Positions 46,058-56,034 of a stretch of DNA of 64,000 bases are shown here, piece after piece; within the stretch, counting starts at the first letter, position 1, and every line of letters begins with the position of its first letter. This DNA is from Pseudomonas maumuensis (GTDB taxonomy: Bacteria > Pseudomonadota > Gammaproteobacteria > Pseudomonadales > Pseudomonadaceae). The DNA lies in the NCBI RefSeq assembly GCF_019139675.1, contig NZ_CP077077.1, positions 930,001-994,000 of the forward strand, in the 5' to 3' direction. The notes beneath the pieces are model-generated. The model ran no database searches. It worked only from the letters and a program-made list of their open reading frames with translations, and had not been told where the DNA came from. The position numbers and the translations under genes were made by a program.

Positions 46058-47740
46058 ATGCTGCAGACACGCATCATCAAGCCCGCCGAGGGCGCCTACC
46101 AGTACCCACTGTTGATCAAGCGCCTGCTGATGTCCGGCAGCCGCTACGAAAAGACCCGCGAGATCGTCTACCGCGACCAGATCCGCCTCACCTACCCGCA
46201 ACTGAACGAGCGCATCGCCCGCCTGGCCAACGTATTGACCGAGGCTGGGGTGAAGGCCGGCGACACCGTGGCGGTGATGGACTGGGACAGCCACCGCTAC
46301 CTGGAGTGCATGTTCGCCATCCCGATGATCGGTGCCGTGGTGCATACCATCAACGTGCGCCTGTCGCCGGAGCAGATCCTTTACACCATGAACCACGCCG
46401 AAGACCGGTTCGTGCTGGTCAACAGTGATTTCATCGGCCTGTACCAGGCTATCGCCGGGCAGCTAACCACGGTGCAAGGTACCGTTTTGCTGACCGACGG
46501 GCCGGACAAGTCTGCCGATCTGCCGGGCCTGCAGGGCGAGTACGAGCAACTGCTGGCCGCGGCGAGCGCGCATTATGACTTCCCCGATTTCGATGAAAAC
46601 TCGGTGGCCACCACCTTCTACACCACCGGCACCACGGGCAACCCCAAAGGGGTGTATTTCACCCATCGCCAGCTGGTGCTGCACACGCTGGCCGAAACCT
46701 CGGTACTCGGCAGCCTGGACAGCGTGAGGCTGCTGAGCAGTAACGATGTCTACATGCCGATCACGCCGATGTTCCATGTGCATGCCTGGGGCATCCCCTA
46801 CGCGGCGACCATGATGGGGATCAAGCAGGTCTACCCGGGGCGCTACGAGCCGGACATGCTGATCAGGCTGTGGCGCGAGGAGAAGGTGACGTTCTCCCAC
46901 TGCGTGCCGACCATCCTGCAGATGCTGCTCAACTGCCCGTCGGCAGCCGGTCAGGATTTCGGCGGCTGGAAGATCATCATCGGCGGCAGCGCGCTCAATC
47001 GCGCCCTGTACCAGGCCGCACTGGCCCGTGGTATCCAGCTCACCGCCGCCTACGGCATGTCCGAAACCTGCCCGCTGATCAGCGCCGCGCACCTGAATGA
47101 CGAGTTGCAGGCCGGCAGCGAGGATGAGCGTACCAGCTACCGGATCAAGGCTGGCGTGCCGGTGCCCTTGGTCGAGGCCGCCATCGTCGACGGTAATGGC
47201 AATTTCCTTCCCGCCGATGGCGAAACCCAGGGCGAGCTGGTACTGCGCGCGCCCTGGTTGACCATGGGTTATTTCCGGGAACCGGAGAAGGGCGAAGAAC
47301 TCTGGCAGGGCGGCTGGCTGCACACCGGCGATGTCGCCACGCTCGATGGCATGGGCTTCATCGACATCCGCGACCGCATCAAGGATGTGATCAAGACCGG
47401 TGGCGAATGGATCTCCTCGCTCGACCTGGAAGACCTGGTCAGCCGCCATCCGGCGGTCCGCGAGGTCGCGGTGGTCGGGGTGCCCGATCCGCAGTGGGGC
47501 GAGCGCCCGTTCGCGTTGCTGGTGGTGCGCGAGGGGCAGAGTATCGATGCACGTGCGCTCAAGGAGCACCTCAAGCCTTTCGTCGAGCAGGGGCACATCA
47601 ACAAGTGGGCGATTCCCAGCCAGATCGCCCTTGTTACTGAAATTCCCAAGACCAGCGTCGGCAAGCTCGACAAGAAGCGCATCCGCGTGGACATCAGCCA
47701 GTGGCAGGCCAGTAACAGCGCTTTCCTTTCCACTCTGTAA
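46058..47740 (+). CDS. Fatty-acid--CoA ligase (medium/long-chain acyl-CoA synthetase)
   Basis: A 560-residue ANL-superfamily enzyme activating a fatty acid to its CoA ester via acyl-AMP. Motifs are the P-loop YTTGTTGNPKG, GMSETCPLIS, YFREPEK..LWQGGWLHTGD, the hinge DRIKDVIKTGGEWIS and the C-terminal Lys segment PKTSVGKLDKK. No signal or membrane segment. It stands next to the DUF1302/DUF1329/LuxR group, and in P. putida the homologous locus has been tied, as I recall, to medium-chain fatty acid use. Confidence 0.92.
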   Translation: MLQTRIIKPAEGAYQYPLLIKRLLMSGSRYEKTREIVYRDQIRLTYPQLNERIARLANVLTEAGVKAGDTVAVMDWDSHRYLECMFAIPMIGAVVHTINVRLSPEQILYTMNHAEDRFVLVNSDFIGLYQAIAGQLTTVQGTVLLTDGPDKSADLPGLQGEYEQLLAAASAHYDFPDFDENSVATTFYTTGTTGNPKGVYFTHRQLVLHTLAETSVLGSLDSVRLLSSNDVYMPITPMFHVHAWGIPYAATMMGIKQVYPGRYEPDMLIRLWREEKVTFSHCVPTILQMLLNCPSAAGQDFGGWKIIIGGSALNRALYQAALARGIQLTAAYGMSETCPLISAAHLNDELQAGSEDERTSYRIKAGVPVPLVEAAIVDGNGNFLPADGETQGELVLRAPWLTMGYFREPEKGEELWQGGWLHTGDVATLDGMGFIDIRDRIKDVIKTGGEWISSLDLEDLVSRHPAVREVAVVGVPDPQWGERPFALLVVREGQSIDARALKEHLKPFVEQGHINKWAIPSQIALVTEIPKTSVGKLDKKRIRVDISQWQASNSAFLSTL

Positions 47741-48071
47741 CCCAGGCGCGGGTCGTGCTTCTTTCAGCGCGACCCCGCAGACTAGACAGTATGCCGCCTT
47801 GTCAAACAGCAGAATTGAGCCATGCTTGAGCACTGCCAGCGCGCAGGCCGGCCGATCGGGGTGGGCCGCAAGCAGGACGCGCAAATCACACTTTAGAGGG
47901 ATCAAGCACCTGTGACCGCTGGCTATAGTCGGGTCAGGGGATTTTCAGGAATGGGGGAGGGCGCCGCACGGCAACGCGCGGCGTCACGGGCAGGAGCCTG
48001 CTTCACCAGGCGCTCGAGCCGTTTCTGAAAGGACTCACTGCCATAACAAAAAAGTACATGGAGTAGCGTCG
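47741..48071. other. 331-base region upstream of the DUF1302 gene
   Basis: No gene is seen. It must carry the promoter of the DUF1302-DUF1329 pair and possibly the target of the LuxR regulator encoded at 51565. A short GC hairpin GCGCCGC/GCGCGGC lies around 47961-47984. GGAG is found nine bases before the DUF1302 start. I see no clear -35/-10 pair. Confidence 0.5.
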
Positions 48072-49958
48072 ATGACATCTGCAAACCCGTTCTGGCGCCG
48101 GGCGAAACTGCCCCTGGCCGTCAGCCTCGCTTCCACGCTCGCAAGTCCCGCTTTCGCGGTCAGCTTCAACATCGGTGAAATCGAAGGCCAGTTCGACTCG
48201 TCGCTCTCCGTTGGCGCCAGTTGGTCGACGGCCAATCCCAACAAGAACCTCATCGGGGTCAACAACGGTGGTAACGGCCTGTCGCAGACCTCCGACGACG
48301 GCCACCTGAACTTCAAGAAAGGCGAAACCTTCTCGAAGATCTTCAAGGGTATCCACGACCTGGAGCTCAAGTACGGCGACACCGGCGTGTTCGTCCGTGG
48401 CAAGTACTGGTATGACTTCGAGCTCAAGGATGAAAACCGCGAGTTTAAGGACATCAGCGACTCCAACCGCAAGGAGGGCGCTAAATCCTCGGGCGCGGAG
48501 CTGCTCGACGCCTTTGTCTATCACAACTACTCCATCGCCGATCTGCCGGGTTCGGTGCGCCTGGGCAAGCAGGTAGTGAGTTGGGGGGAGAGCACCTTCA
48601 TCGGCGGCGGTATCAACTCGATCAACCCGATTGACGTGTCCGCGTTCCGCCGTCCGGGTTCCGAGATCAAGGAAGGCCTGATCCCGGTCAACATGTTCTA
48701 TGTCTCCCAGAGCCTGACCGACAACCTGTCGGCCGAGGCCTTCTATCAGATCGAATGGGACCAGACGGTTGTCGACAACTGCGGCACCTTCTTCTCCCAA
48801 CCTGACATCATCGCCGATGGCTGTACCGACAACCTGCGTGTGCTGAACAGCAGCCGTACCCTCAATGCCTTGCCGGCAGTAGCGCGGGGTGTGCTGGCCG
48901 CCAACGGTGTCAATTACAACGAGGAAGGCGTGCTGGTTCGCCGTGGCGCTGACCGTGATGCCCGTGACAGTGGCCAGTGGGGCGTCGCGTTCCGCTACAT
49001 GTACGAGCCGCTGGATACCGAATTCGGCGCCTACTTCATGAACTACCACAGTCGCGCACCGATCTTCAGTGCCACCGGTGCCTCGCGTGCGACCTTTGCC
49101 CGCGCAGCGGCCCTGCCACCGGCATTGCAAGCACTTGCGCCGCTGATCGTGGCGGGTAACTCGCAGTACTTCGTCGAGTATCCGGAAGACATCCGTCTCT
49201 ACGGGCTCAGCTTCTCCACCACCTTGCCTACCGGCACCGCCTGGAGCGGCGAGATCAGCTACCGCCCCAACGCGCCTGTGCAGTTGAACAGTACGGACAT
49301 CCTGTTTGCCGGTGTCAAGCCGCTGGGCGGTCCGTTGTTCGGCAATGCTTCAGTACTCAACGGCCAGCCAGGGGAAGACCTTCACGGTTACAAACGCAAG
49401 GAGATCACCCAGTTCCAGACCACTTTCACTCACTTCTTCGATCAGGTCATGGGTGCCAGCCGCATGACACTTGTCGGTGAAGTCGGCGTCACCCATGTGG
49501 GTGGTCTGGAGAGCCGTGACAAGGCCCGCTATGGCCGCGACCCGGTCTATGGTCCAGGTGATCTGCCAGGCAATGCCTGCCGTCTGCTCAATAACAGCAC
49601 CATCGGTGGTTCAGGCCTGGGCAGTTCTACCGCCAACCTGACCCGCAACTGCGAGGGTGACGGTTTCACCACCAGCACCTCCTGGGGTTACCGCGCACGC
49701 GCCATCTGGGACTACAACGATGTCTTCGCCGGCATCAACCTCAAGCCCAGCGTGGCCTGGTCCCACGACGTCTCGGGTTACTCCCCGGGCCCTGGCGGCA
49801 ACTTCGAGGAAGGTCGCAAGGCGGTCAGCCTGGGCCTGGACGCCGAATACCAGAACACCTACACGGCGAGCCTGTCGTACACCAACTTCTTCGATGGCAA
49901 GTACACCACCGTGGATGACCGCGACTTCGTCGCGCTCAGCTTCGGCGTGAACTTCTAA
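48072..49958 (+). CDS. DUF1302-family outer membrane protein
   Basis: A 628-residue protein with a signal peptide (about 1-30, ending SPAFA), beta-rich repeats throughout and a C-terminal Phe (SFGVNF), the insertion signal of outer membrane beta-barrels. DUF1302 proteins are usually paired with DUF1329 proteins, as here after 25 bases, and are thought to handle hydrophobic substrates. With a fatty acyl-CoA ligase on one side, lipid or ester uptake is a reasonable inference. Confidence 0.85.
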   Translation: MTSANPFWRRAKLPLAVSLASTLASPAFAVSFNIGEIEGQFDSSLSVGASWSTANPNKNLIGVNNGGNGLSQTSDDGHLNFKKGETFSKIFKGIHDLELKYGDTGVFVRGKYWYDFELKDENREFKDISDSNRKEGAKSSGAELLDAFVYHNYSIADLPGSVRLGKQVVSWGESTFIGGGINSINPIDVSAFRRPGSEIKEGLIPVNMFYVSQSLTDNLSAEAFYQIEWDQTVVDNCGTFFSQPDIIADGCTDNLRVLNSSRTLNALPAVARGVLAANGVNYNEEGVLVRRGADRDARDSGQWGVAFRYMYEPLDTEFGAYFMNYHSRAPIFSATGASRATFARAAALPPALQALAPLIVAGNSQYFVEYPEDIRLYGLSFSTTLPTGTAWSGEISYRPNAPVQLNSTDILFAGVKPLGGPLFGNASVLNGQPGEDLHGYKRKEITQFQTTFTHFFDQVMGASRMTLVGEVGVTHVGGLESRDKARYGRDPVYGPGDLPGNACRLLNNSTIGGSGLGSSTANLTRNCEGDGFTTSTSWGYRARAIWDYNDVFAGINLKPSVAWSHDVSGYSPGPGGNFEEGRKAVSLGLDAEYQNTYTASLSYTNFFDGKYTTVDDRDFVALSFGVNF

Positions 49959-49983
49959 GAACATTGATCCAGGACGACAAAGA

Positions 49984-51348
49984 ATGAAAATGACCACACG
50001 TCTGCTGCAAGCCGGTGTACTGGGCATGTCCCTGCTGGCAACCAGCGTCATGGCTGCGGTTTCCGCTGACGAGGCCGCCAAGCTGGGCGCGTCGCTCACC
50101 CCGATGGGCGCCGAGAAGGCCGGTAACGCCGATGGTTCCATCGGCCCGTGGGAGCCGCTGTCCAAGAGCGCCGGCAGTGCCGACTCCAAGGGCTTCCTCT
50201 CCGATCCTTACGCCAGCGAAAAACCGTTGTTCACCATCACCGCGCAGAACGTCGACCAGTACAAGGACAAGCTTTCGCCTGGCCAAGTGGCGATGTTCAA
50301 GCGTTACCCGGATAGCTACAAGATTCCGGTGTACAAGACCCACCGCGGTTCCACGGTGCCGGACGATGTCTTCGCCGCCATCAAGGAAAACGCCACCAAG
50401 ACCACCCTGGTTGCCGGTGGCAACGGCCTGGAGAACTTCAAGACCGCCGTGCCGTTCCCGATTCCCAAGGATGGCCTGGAGGTGATCTGGAACCACATCA
50501 CCCGCTACCGTGGCGGCAGCGTGACCCGCCTGGTCACCCAGGCCACCCCGCAGCAGAACGGCTCCTACAGCCTGGTGTACTTCCAGGACCAGTTCGTCTT
50601 CCGCGACAAGATGAAGGACTATGATCCGGCCAACCCCGGCAACATCCTGTTCTACTTCAAGCAGGAAGTGACCGCTCCGGCGCGTCTTGCCGGGACCGTG
50701 CTGCTGGTCCACGAAACCCTCGACCAGGTCAAGGAACCGCGCAAGGCGTGGATCTACAACGCCGGCCAGCGCCGTGTGCGTCAGGCGCCGCAAGTGTCGT
50801 ATGACGGCCCGGGTACCGCCGCCGACGGCCTGCGCACCTCCGACAACCTGGACATGTACAACGGCGCGCCAGACCGTTACGACTGGAAGCTCGAAGGCAA
50901 GAAGGAGATGTACATCGCCTCCAACGCTTACAAGCTGGACGATCCCAAGCTCAAGTACAGCGACATCGTCAAGGCTGGGCACATCAACCAGGACCTGTCG
51001 CGTTACGAGCTGCGTCGTGTCTGGCACGTGGTCGCCACGCTCAAGCCGGGCCAGCGCCATATCTATGCCAAGCGTGACTTCTATATCGACGAGGACACCT
51101 GGCAGGCCGCGGTGATCGACCAGTATGACGGTCGCAACCAGCTGTGGCGCGTTTCCGAGGCTCACGCCCAGCCGTACTACAACGTGCAGGTACCGTGGTA
51201 CACCCTGGAAGCCATCTACGACCTGCAGTCGGGTCGCTACCTGGCGCTGGGCATGAAGAACGAAGAGAAAAGTGCCTACAACTTCGGCTTCAGCGCCAGC
51301 AAGGCTGACTTCCAGCCAGCGGCATTGCGCCAGGCGGGTGTGCGTTGA
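49984..51348 (+). CDS. DUF1329-family periplasmic protein
   Basis: A 454-residue protein with a Sec signal peptide (MKMTTRLLQAGVLGMSLLATSVMA). The mature part carries DUF1329 markers such as YRGGSVTRLVTQ, PRKAWIYNAGQRRVRQAP and DRYDWKLEGKKEMYI. The fold is LolA/LolB-like, which suits binding of a lipid-like ligand in the periplasm. It is co-transcribed with the DUF1302 gene and followed by a strong terminator. Confidence 0.88.
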   Translation: MKMTTRLLQAGVLGMSLLATSVMAAVSADEAAKLGASLTPMGAEKAGNADGSIGPWEPLSKSAGSADSKGFLSDPYASEKPLFTITAQNVDQYKDKLSPGQVAMFKRYPDSYKIPVYKTHRGSTVPDDVFAAIKENATKTTLVAGGNGLENFKTAVPFPIPKDGLEVIWNHITRYRGGSVTRLVTQATPQQNGSYSLVYFQDQFVFRDKMKDYDPANPGNILFYFKQEVTAPARLAGTVLLVHETLDQVKEPRKAWIYNAGQRRVRQAPQVSYDGPGTAADGLRTSDNLDMYNGAPDRYDWKLEGKKEMYIASNAYKLDDPKLKYSDIVKAGHINQDLSRYELRRVWHVVATLKPGQRHIYAKRDFYIDEDTWQAAVIDQYDGRNQLWRVSEAHAQPYYNVQVPWYTLEAIYDLQSGRYLALGMKNEEKSAYNFGFSASKADFQPAALRQAGVR

Positions 51349-51381
51349 GTCGTTAAGCGCAAACTTCGTTTGATCTCCCAG

Positions 51382-51412
51382 AACGCCCCGGCTTGCCGGG
51401 GCGTTTCTGTTT
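51382..51412 (+). terminator. Rho-independent terminator of the DUF1302-DUF1329 operon
   Basis: AACGCCCCGGC-TT-GCCGGGGCGTT forms a perfect 11-base stem with a 2-base loop, followed by TCTGTTTT, 34 bases after the stop. Confidence 0.92.
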
Positions 51413-51564
51413 TCGTGGGAGAGGGACAGGGCGATCGGCCAGAATTGTTTCTTGTCATGTCTTTTTGAGGCAAAGCGCCTGCATCATCTTCAAATGCGCA
51501 GCGTTTGCCGCTAGTCTCGCAACAAACCGTACCGCCGCCATATTCCAATCAGAACGAGCCGGCC

Positions 51565-54282
51565 ATGACAGACTTGTCCCGTACGCATGGAGTCGCCAGC
51601 CAGGCCTTGGGCCTGTTGGACGGGCGCTTCTTCCGGCCACCGCTGCCGGAGGCGCACGTGCCCAGGGCACGCCTGTGCCAGCGCCTGCAGATTGGCCTGG
51701 CGGGGCGCCTGCTGCTGGTCAACGCGCCTGCAGGGTTCGGTAAGAGCTCGCTCGCCATCGAGTTCTGTCAGGAGCTGCCTAGCCATTGGCGCAGCCTCTG
51801 GCTCGGGTTGAGTCAGCGCGATGCCGACCCTGGCCGCTTTCTCGAGCGCTTGCTCGAAGGGCTGCAGCAGTTCTGCCCGGCGCTCGGCGGGCAGGCCATG
51901 GGCCTGTTGAAGATGCGCCAGCGTCATCAGCCCTTCGCCTTCGAGGAATGGCTCGATGGGCTGCTCGATGAGCTCGCGCTCTATCTGCAGCCGGACACAC
52001 CCCTGCTGCTGGTCCTGGATGACTACCATCTGGCCCAGGGGCCGGTGCTCGATCGATGTTTGCAGTTCTTCCTCAATCACCTGCCTGCCGGGCTGGTCCT
52101 GCTGGTCACCAGCCGTCAGCGGCCCGACTGGCACCTGGCACGTTTGCGCCTGTCGCGCCAGCTGGTCGAGCTCAACGAGCAGGACTTGCGCCTGACTGCC
52201 GATGAAGCGTTGGCGGTGATCGGTCGTCAGCCCACCGGTCTGCGCGGCCAGGCCCTGGACAACCTGATCCAGCGCAGCGACGGCTGGGTGGCTGGGCTGC
52301 GCTTCTGGCAGCTGGCGGCCAGCGAATCCGGCGATGACAACGCCTTGCCCCAAGCACTGCATGGCGGCGAGGGATTGATTCGCGATTATCTGCTCGAAGA
52401 GGTGATCGAGATCCTGCCGGCGCCTGTGCAGGCGTTTCTCTACGACACCGCCTGCCAGGAGCGTTTCTGCGCCGAACTGTGCGATGCCCTGCGCGAGCGG
52501 CACGACAGTGCCGAGATCCTGCGCTACCTGCAGGCCCACCAGGTGTTCCTGGTGCCGCTGGATGAGCATGGGCTGTGGTTCCGCTATCACCATCTGTTTT
52601 CCGACCTGTTGCGCAGCCGGCAAGCCAGTGGCCCCCAGGCGGGATTGCACTTGCGTGCCTGCCGCTGGTTCGAAGGGCAGGGCCTGCTGGACGAAGCGGT
52701 GGAGCAGGCCCTGCGGGCCGGCCATCTCGATGTGGCGGCGGACCTGGTACAGAGCCTGTCGGAGGAGCAACTGCTCGCCGAGCAAAATGTCGGCATGCTG
52801 CTGCGTTGGAAAATGGATTTGCCCGACAGCCTGCTGATCAGCACGCCCAGGTTGATTGTCCTGTACAGCTGGGCCCTGGGGCTTGCCTGCCAGTTGGACG
52901 CCGCCGAGGAACTGGCGGCCTACTTGAGCCGTTTCCTGCCCGCGCCTTCGGCCACGGCGCAAAAATCGATGCTCGCCCAGTGGCTTGCCCTGAGCGGGGT
53001 CATCGCCCGCGGCCGTGGTGATCGCGAGCGAACCCTCGCCTATTGTGGCGAGGCGCTGCAGAGCTTGCCGAGCAAACGTTATGGGCAGCGCCTGGTGTGC
53101 CTGTCGACCTTGTCGAACCTGGCCATCGCCGATGGCGATTTCTGGCGGGCGCGGGGCTGGAACCGTGAGGCGCTCGAGCTGGCGCAACGGGTCGGCAATC
53201 CGCTGTTCGAGGCATTGGCCCATTACGACCGGGCGCGGGTGCTGCACGCTCGAGGCGAGATACTGCGGGCACTGGATGAAGTGCGCCAGGGGCTGCAACG
53301 GTTGCAGGGCCTGTCGGGGCAACGCCTGTATGCAGTGCGCGCCCGTCTTACCTTGTACGAGGGGTATCTGTTGGCTACCCGCCTGCACTGTGCCCCGGGC
53401 CGTGCGCGGTTGCGCGCCGGGCTCAGCGAGGCGCGGAGCTGTCGCGATATCAGTGTCCTGATCGGGCACTGCGTCATCGCTTCGCTCGACGGGCGTGAAG
53501 GGCGGTTTGCCGAGGCATTTTCCGAGCTGGCCGAGGCCGAGCGGTTGATGCATATCTGGGATGTGCCGCCGATTTTCTACCTGGCCATGATTACCCTGGT
53601 GAAATGCGAGCTGTGGCTGGCCCAGGGCCGCACGGACCTGGCGGAGTCCTGGCTGCTGCGTCTGGGGCAGACCTACGGTGGCGAGCAGCCTGCCGCCGCG
53701 CCGGAGTTCCACCCCTTGTTGCCGTTGCACATCGAGTTGCAGCAAGCGTTGCTGGAGCGGGTGCTGGCCCGTGTCGACGATGCCGAAGCGAGGCTGCGCA
53801 AGCTGATCGAGCGCGGGCAGGCCAGCGGTGGCATGACGCTGATGGTCAGCGCGCAATGCCAGTTGATCGCATTGCTGTTGGCCCAGGGGCGTGAGCCCGA
53901 GGCGGCCAAGCTGCTTGCCCAGGCACTGGAAGCCGCGCAGGGCGGTACCTTGCAGGCATTCCAGCGCTTGATCGAGGAGCAGCCGCAATGGCTGCGTGAG
54001 CAGTTGGCCGGCCGTGCCGCCTGTCCCCTGCAGCGCGATCTGCTGACGTACCTGCCGGAAACCCTCGTCGCCAGCACTTGCGCCACCGAGGCCCTGAGCA
54101 GCCGCGAGTTCGCCGTGCTGGAACTTATCGCCCAGGGTTGTTCGAACCAGCAGATCAGCGAGCGGCTGTTCATTTCCCTGCATACGGTCAAGACCCACGC
54201 CAGCCATATCAACAGCAAGCTGGGCGTGGAGCGGCGTACCCAGGCGGTGGCCAGGGCCAAGTCTCTGGGATTGCTGGTCTAG
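51565..54282 (+). CDS. MalT-like LuxR-family transcriptional regulator
   Basis: A 905-residue regulator of the large ATP-binding (LAL/STAND) type. Walker A NAPAGFGKSS lies at 53-62 and a Walker B LVLDDYHLA near 150; a long helical-repeat region follows; and the C-terminus is a LuxR helix-turn-helix (SSREFAVLELIAQGCSNQQIS..LFISLHTVKTHASHI). Such proteins activate transcription after binding an inducer and ATP. Its likely targets are the DUF1302-DUF1329 operon and perhaps the acyl-CoA ligase. The start is ATG 51565, although the ribosome site is weak. Confidence 0.9.
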   Translation: MTDLSRTHGVASQALGLLDGRFFRPPLPEAHVPRARLCQRLQIGLAGRLLLVNAPAGFGKSSLAIEFCQELPSHWRSLWLGLSQRDADPGRFLERLLEGLQQFCPALGGQAMGLLKMRQRHQPFAFEEWLDGLLDELALYLQPDTPLLLVLDDYHLAQGPVLDRCLQFFLNHLPAGLVLLVTSRQRPDWHLARLRLSRQLVELNEQDLRLTADEALAVIGRQPTGLRGQALDNLIQRSDGWVAGLRFWQLAASESGDDNALPQALHGGEGLIRDYLLEEVIEILPAPVQAFLYDTACQERFCAELCDALRERHDSAEILRYLQAHQVFLVPLDEHGLWFRYHHLFSDLLRSRQASGPQAGLHLRACRWFEGQGLLDEAVEQALRAGHLDVAADLVQSLSEEQLLAEQNVGMLLRWKMDLPDSLLISTPRLIVLYSWALGLACQLDAAEELAAYLSRFLPAPSATAQKSMLAQWLALSGVIARGRGDRERTLAYCGEALQSLPSKRYGQRLVCLSTLSNLAIADGDFWRARGWNREALELAQRVGNPLFEALAHYDRARVLHARGEILRALDEVRQGLQRLQGLSGQRLYAVRARLTLYEGYLLATRLHCAPGRARLRAGLSEARSCRDISVLIGHCVIASLDGREGRFAEAFSELAEAERLMHIWDVPPIFYLAMITLVKCELWLAQGRTDLAESWLLRLGQTYGGEQPAAAPEFHPLLPLHIELQQALLERVLARVDDAEARLRKLIERGQASGGMTLMVSAQCQLIALLLAQGREPEAAKLLAQALEAAQGGTLQAFQRLIEEQPQWLREQLAGRAACPLQRDLLTYLPETLVASTCATEALSSREFAVLELIAQGCSNQQISERLFISLHTVKTHASHINSKLGVERRTQAVARAKSLGLLV

Positions 54283-54426
54283 TGTGCGGCAGGGGCGGCC
54301 GTTAAGATAGCGGCACAAGGCTATCGCCGTTCCGCGCTCATCTTTCCCGATCCGCTGCCGATACACTTTTCGGCGATACGCATCGCCGTGCGCCACTTCC
54401 CACTTCTTCCAATACAGGTCGTGTTG

Positions 54427-56034
54427 ATGCTGCAGTACGGGCAAAAAAGCTTTCTGATCGTCGACGACTTTACCGACTTCCGCACCTCGACCCGCTCGAT
54501 GCTTCGCGAGCTGGGCGTACGCGACGTTGACACCGCCGACAGTGGCGAACAGGCGCTGCGCATGTGCGGGCAGAAACGCTACGACTTCATCCTCCAGGAT
54601 TTCCACCTGGGCGATGGCAAGAAGAATGGCCAACAGGTGCTCGAGGACCTGATTCTCGACAAGCTCATCAGCCATGAATGCGTGTTCATCATGGTCACCG
54701 CCGAGAGCAGTCAGGCCATCGTGCTCAGCGCCATCGAGCACGAGCCCGACGCCTACCTGACCAAGCCCTTCAACCGCGTAGGCCTGGCCCAGCGTCTCGA
54801 GAAGCTGACCCAGCGCAAGACCTTGCTCAAGCCCATCCTCCAGGCCCTGGATCGCAGCCGCCCGGCCGAGGTGCTCGCTGCCTGCGCCGAGCTGTGCAAG
54901 AAAGACCCGCGGTTCGCCCCGTTGTGCCTGCGCTATCGTGCCGATGCCCTGCGCGACCTCAATCGCTTCGAAGAGCTGGAGAAGTTCCTCAAGAACATCC
55001 TGGCCAGCCGCCCGCAACCCTGGGCTTACGCGGCGCTAGGCAGCCTGTTGCACAAGCGTGGCCAGAACGCCCAGGCCCAGGGCGTCTACGAGCAGGCCCT
55101 CAAGGCCTTCCCGATCATGCCCAACCTGTACGATGGCATGGCCGACGTGCTGGTGGCCCAGGGCGAAACCAAGCGCGCCCAGCACATGCTCGAAGAGGCT
55201 GTACGTCTGTCGCCGCTCGCGGTGCGCCGCCAGGCTGCGCTGGGCAAGCTGGCGCTGGACAACGCCGACTTCGAAAGCGCGTCCAAGGCCTATCGCCATG
55301 CGGTCAACCAGGGGCAAAGCTCGCGCTACAAGGACGCCGAAAGCAATCTCGGCCTGGTCCAGGCGCTGATGAGCAAGAACACCGGCAACGGTCTCGATGC
55401 GCGCACCCGGGTGGAAATCAACACCGTGCTCAGCGAGGTGGCCAAGGAGAACGTCGAGGACCAGGGCCTGCAGGTGCGTGCCCGCCTGATGAAGGCTGCC
55501 AGCCTGCAGCAGGCCGGTGACCCGGATACCGCTGCCAAGCTCACCGAGCAGGCGATGCTGCGCCTGGAAAAGATGGATCAGTTCTTCTCCGTCGAGGCGG
55601 CGCTGACAGTGGCCAAGCAGTTGCAGCAACTCGGTCAGGACGCGGCAGGCACCTCTATCCTCAAGGGCTGCGTGGAAACCTACGGTGACGACCCCAAGGT
55701 CATGCAGAGCGTCGCCAAGCTCACCGACGACCCGCTGGTGCTGGGGGCGGTGACCGAAGCCGTGGACCTCAACCGCCAGGGCGTGCGCAGCTACCAGGGG
55801 GGCCAGCTCAACGAGGCGCTGGGCATGTTCCGCAAGGCGCTGTCGCTGCAGCCGAAGAACATCAGCATTGCCCTGAACACCGCCCAGGCGCTGCTGCGCA
55901 TCGGCGGCGAGACGCCGCCGCCGGCGTTGATGCAGGAGTGCCGCGACTGCCTTACCAGCGTGGCCGGCATTCCCGCCAGCGACAGCCGCTATGACCGTTA
56001 CCGCAAACTGCACATCCGGGTCTTTGGCGCATGA
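54427..56034 (+). CDS. Response regulator with C-terminal TPR domain
   Basis: A 535-residue protein. The receiver domain (1-125) has the acidic pair Asp13/Asp14, phospho-acceptor Asp58 (LQDFHLGDG), Thr91 and Lys113 (LTKPF). The remainder is TPR-like helical repeats (from about 150, e.g. PWAYAALGSLLHKRGQNAQAQGVYEQAL) and contains no DNA-binding or enzyme domain, so output is probably by protein contact. The start ATG 54427 is chosen over 54388. It overlaps the histidine kinase gene by 4 bases. Confidence 0.88.
   Translation: MLQYGQKSFLIVDDFTDFRTSTRSMLRELGVRDVDTADSGEQALRMCGQKRYDFILQDFHLGDGKKNGQQVLEDLILDKLISHECVFIMVTAESSQAIVLSAIEHEPDAYLTKPFNRVGLAQRLEKLTQRKTLLKPILQALDRSRPAEVLAACAELCKKDPRFAPLCLRYRADALRDLNRFEELEKFLKNILASRPQPWAYAALGSLLHKRGQNAQAQGVYEQALKAFPIMPNLYDGMADVLVAQGETKRAQHMLEEAVRLSPLAVRRQAALGKLALDNADFESASKAYRHAVNQGQSSRYKDAESNLGLVQALMSKNTGNGLDARTRVEINTVLSEVAKENVEDQGLQVRARLMKAASLQQAGDPDTAAKLTEQAMLRLEKMDQFFSVEAALTVAKQLQQLGQDAAGTSILKGCVETYGDDPKVMQSVAKLTDDPLVLGAVTEAVDLNRQGVRSYQGGQLNEALGMFRKALSLQPKNISIALNTAQALLRIGGETPPPALMQECRDCLTSVAGIPASDSRYDRYRKLHIRVFGA

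Noticed and set aside
48003..49130. A 375-codon minus-strand frame opposite the DUF1302 gene
   Set aside because: It overlaps a gene with signal peptide and C-terminal barrel signature and has no independent support.
51511..55017. A 1168-codon open frame on the minus strand opposite the LuxR and response regulator genes
   Set aside because: It is the complement of two well-supported genes in high-GC DNA, has no domain pattern and is rich in Gln, Leu and Arg as usual for antisense shadows.
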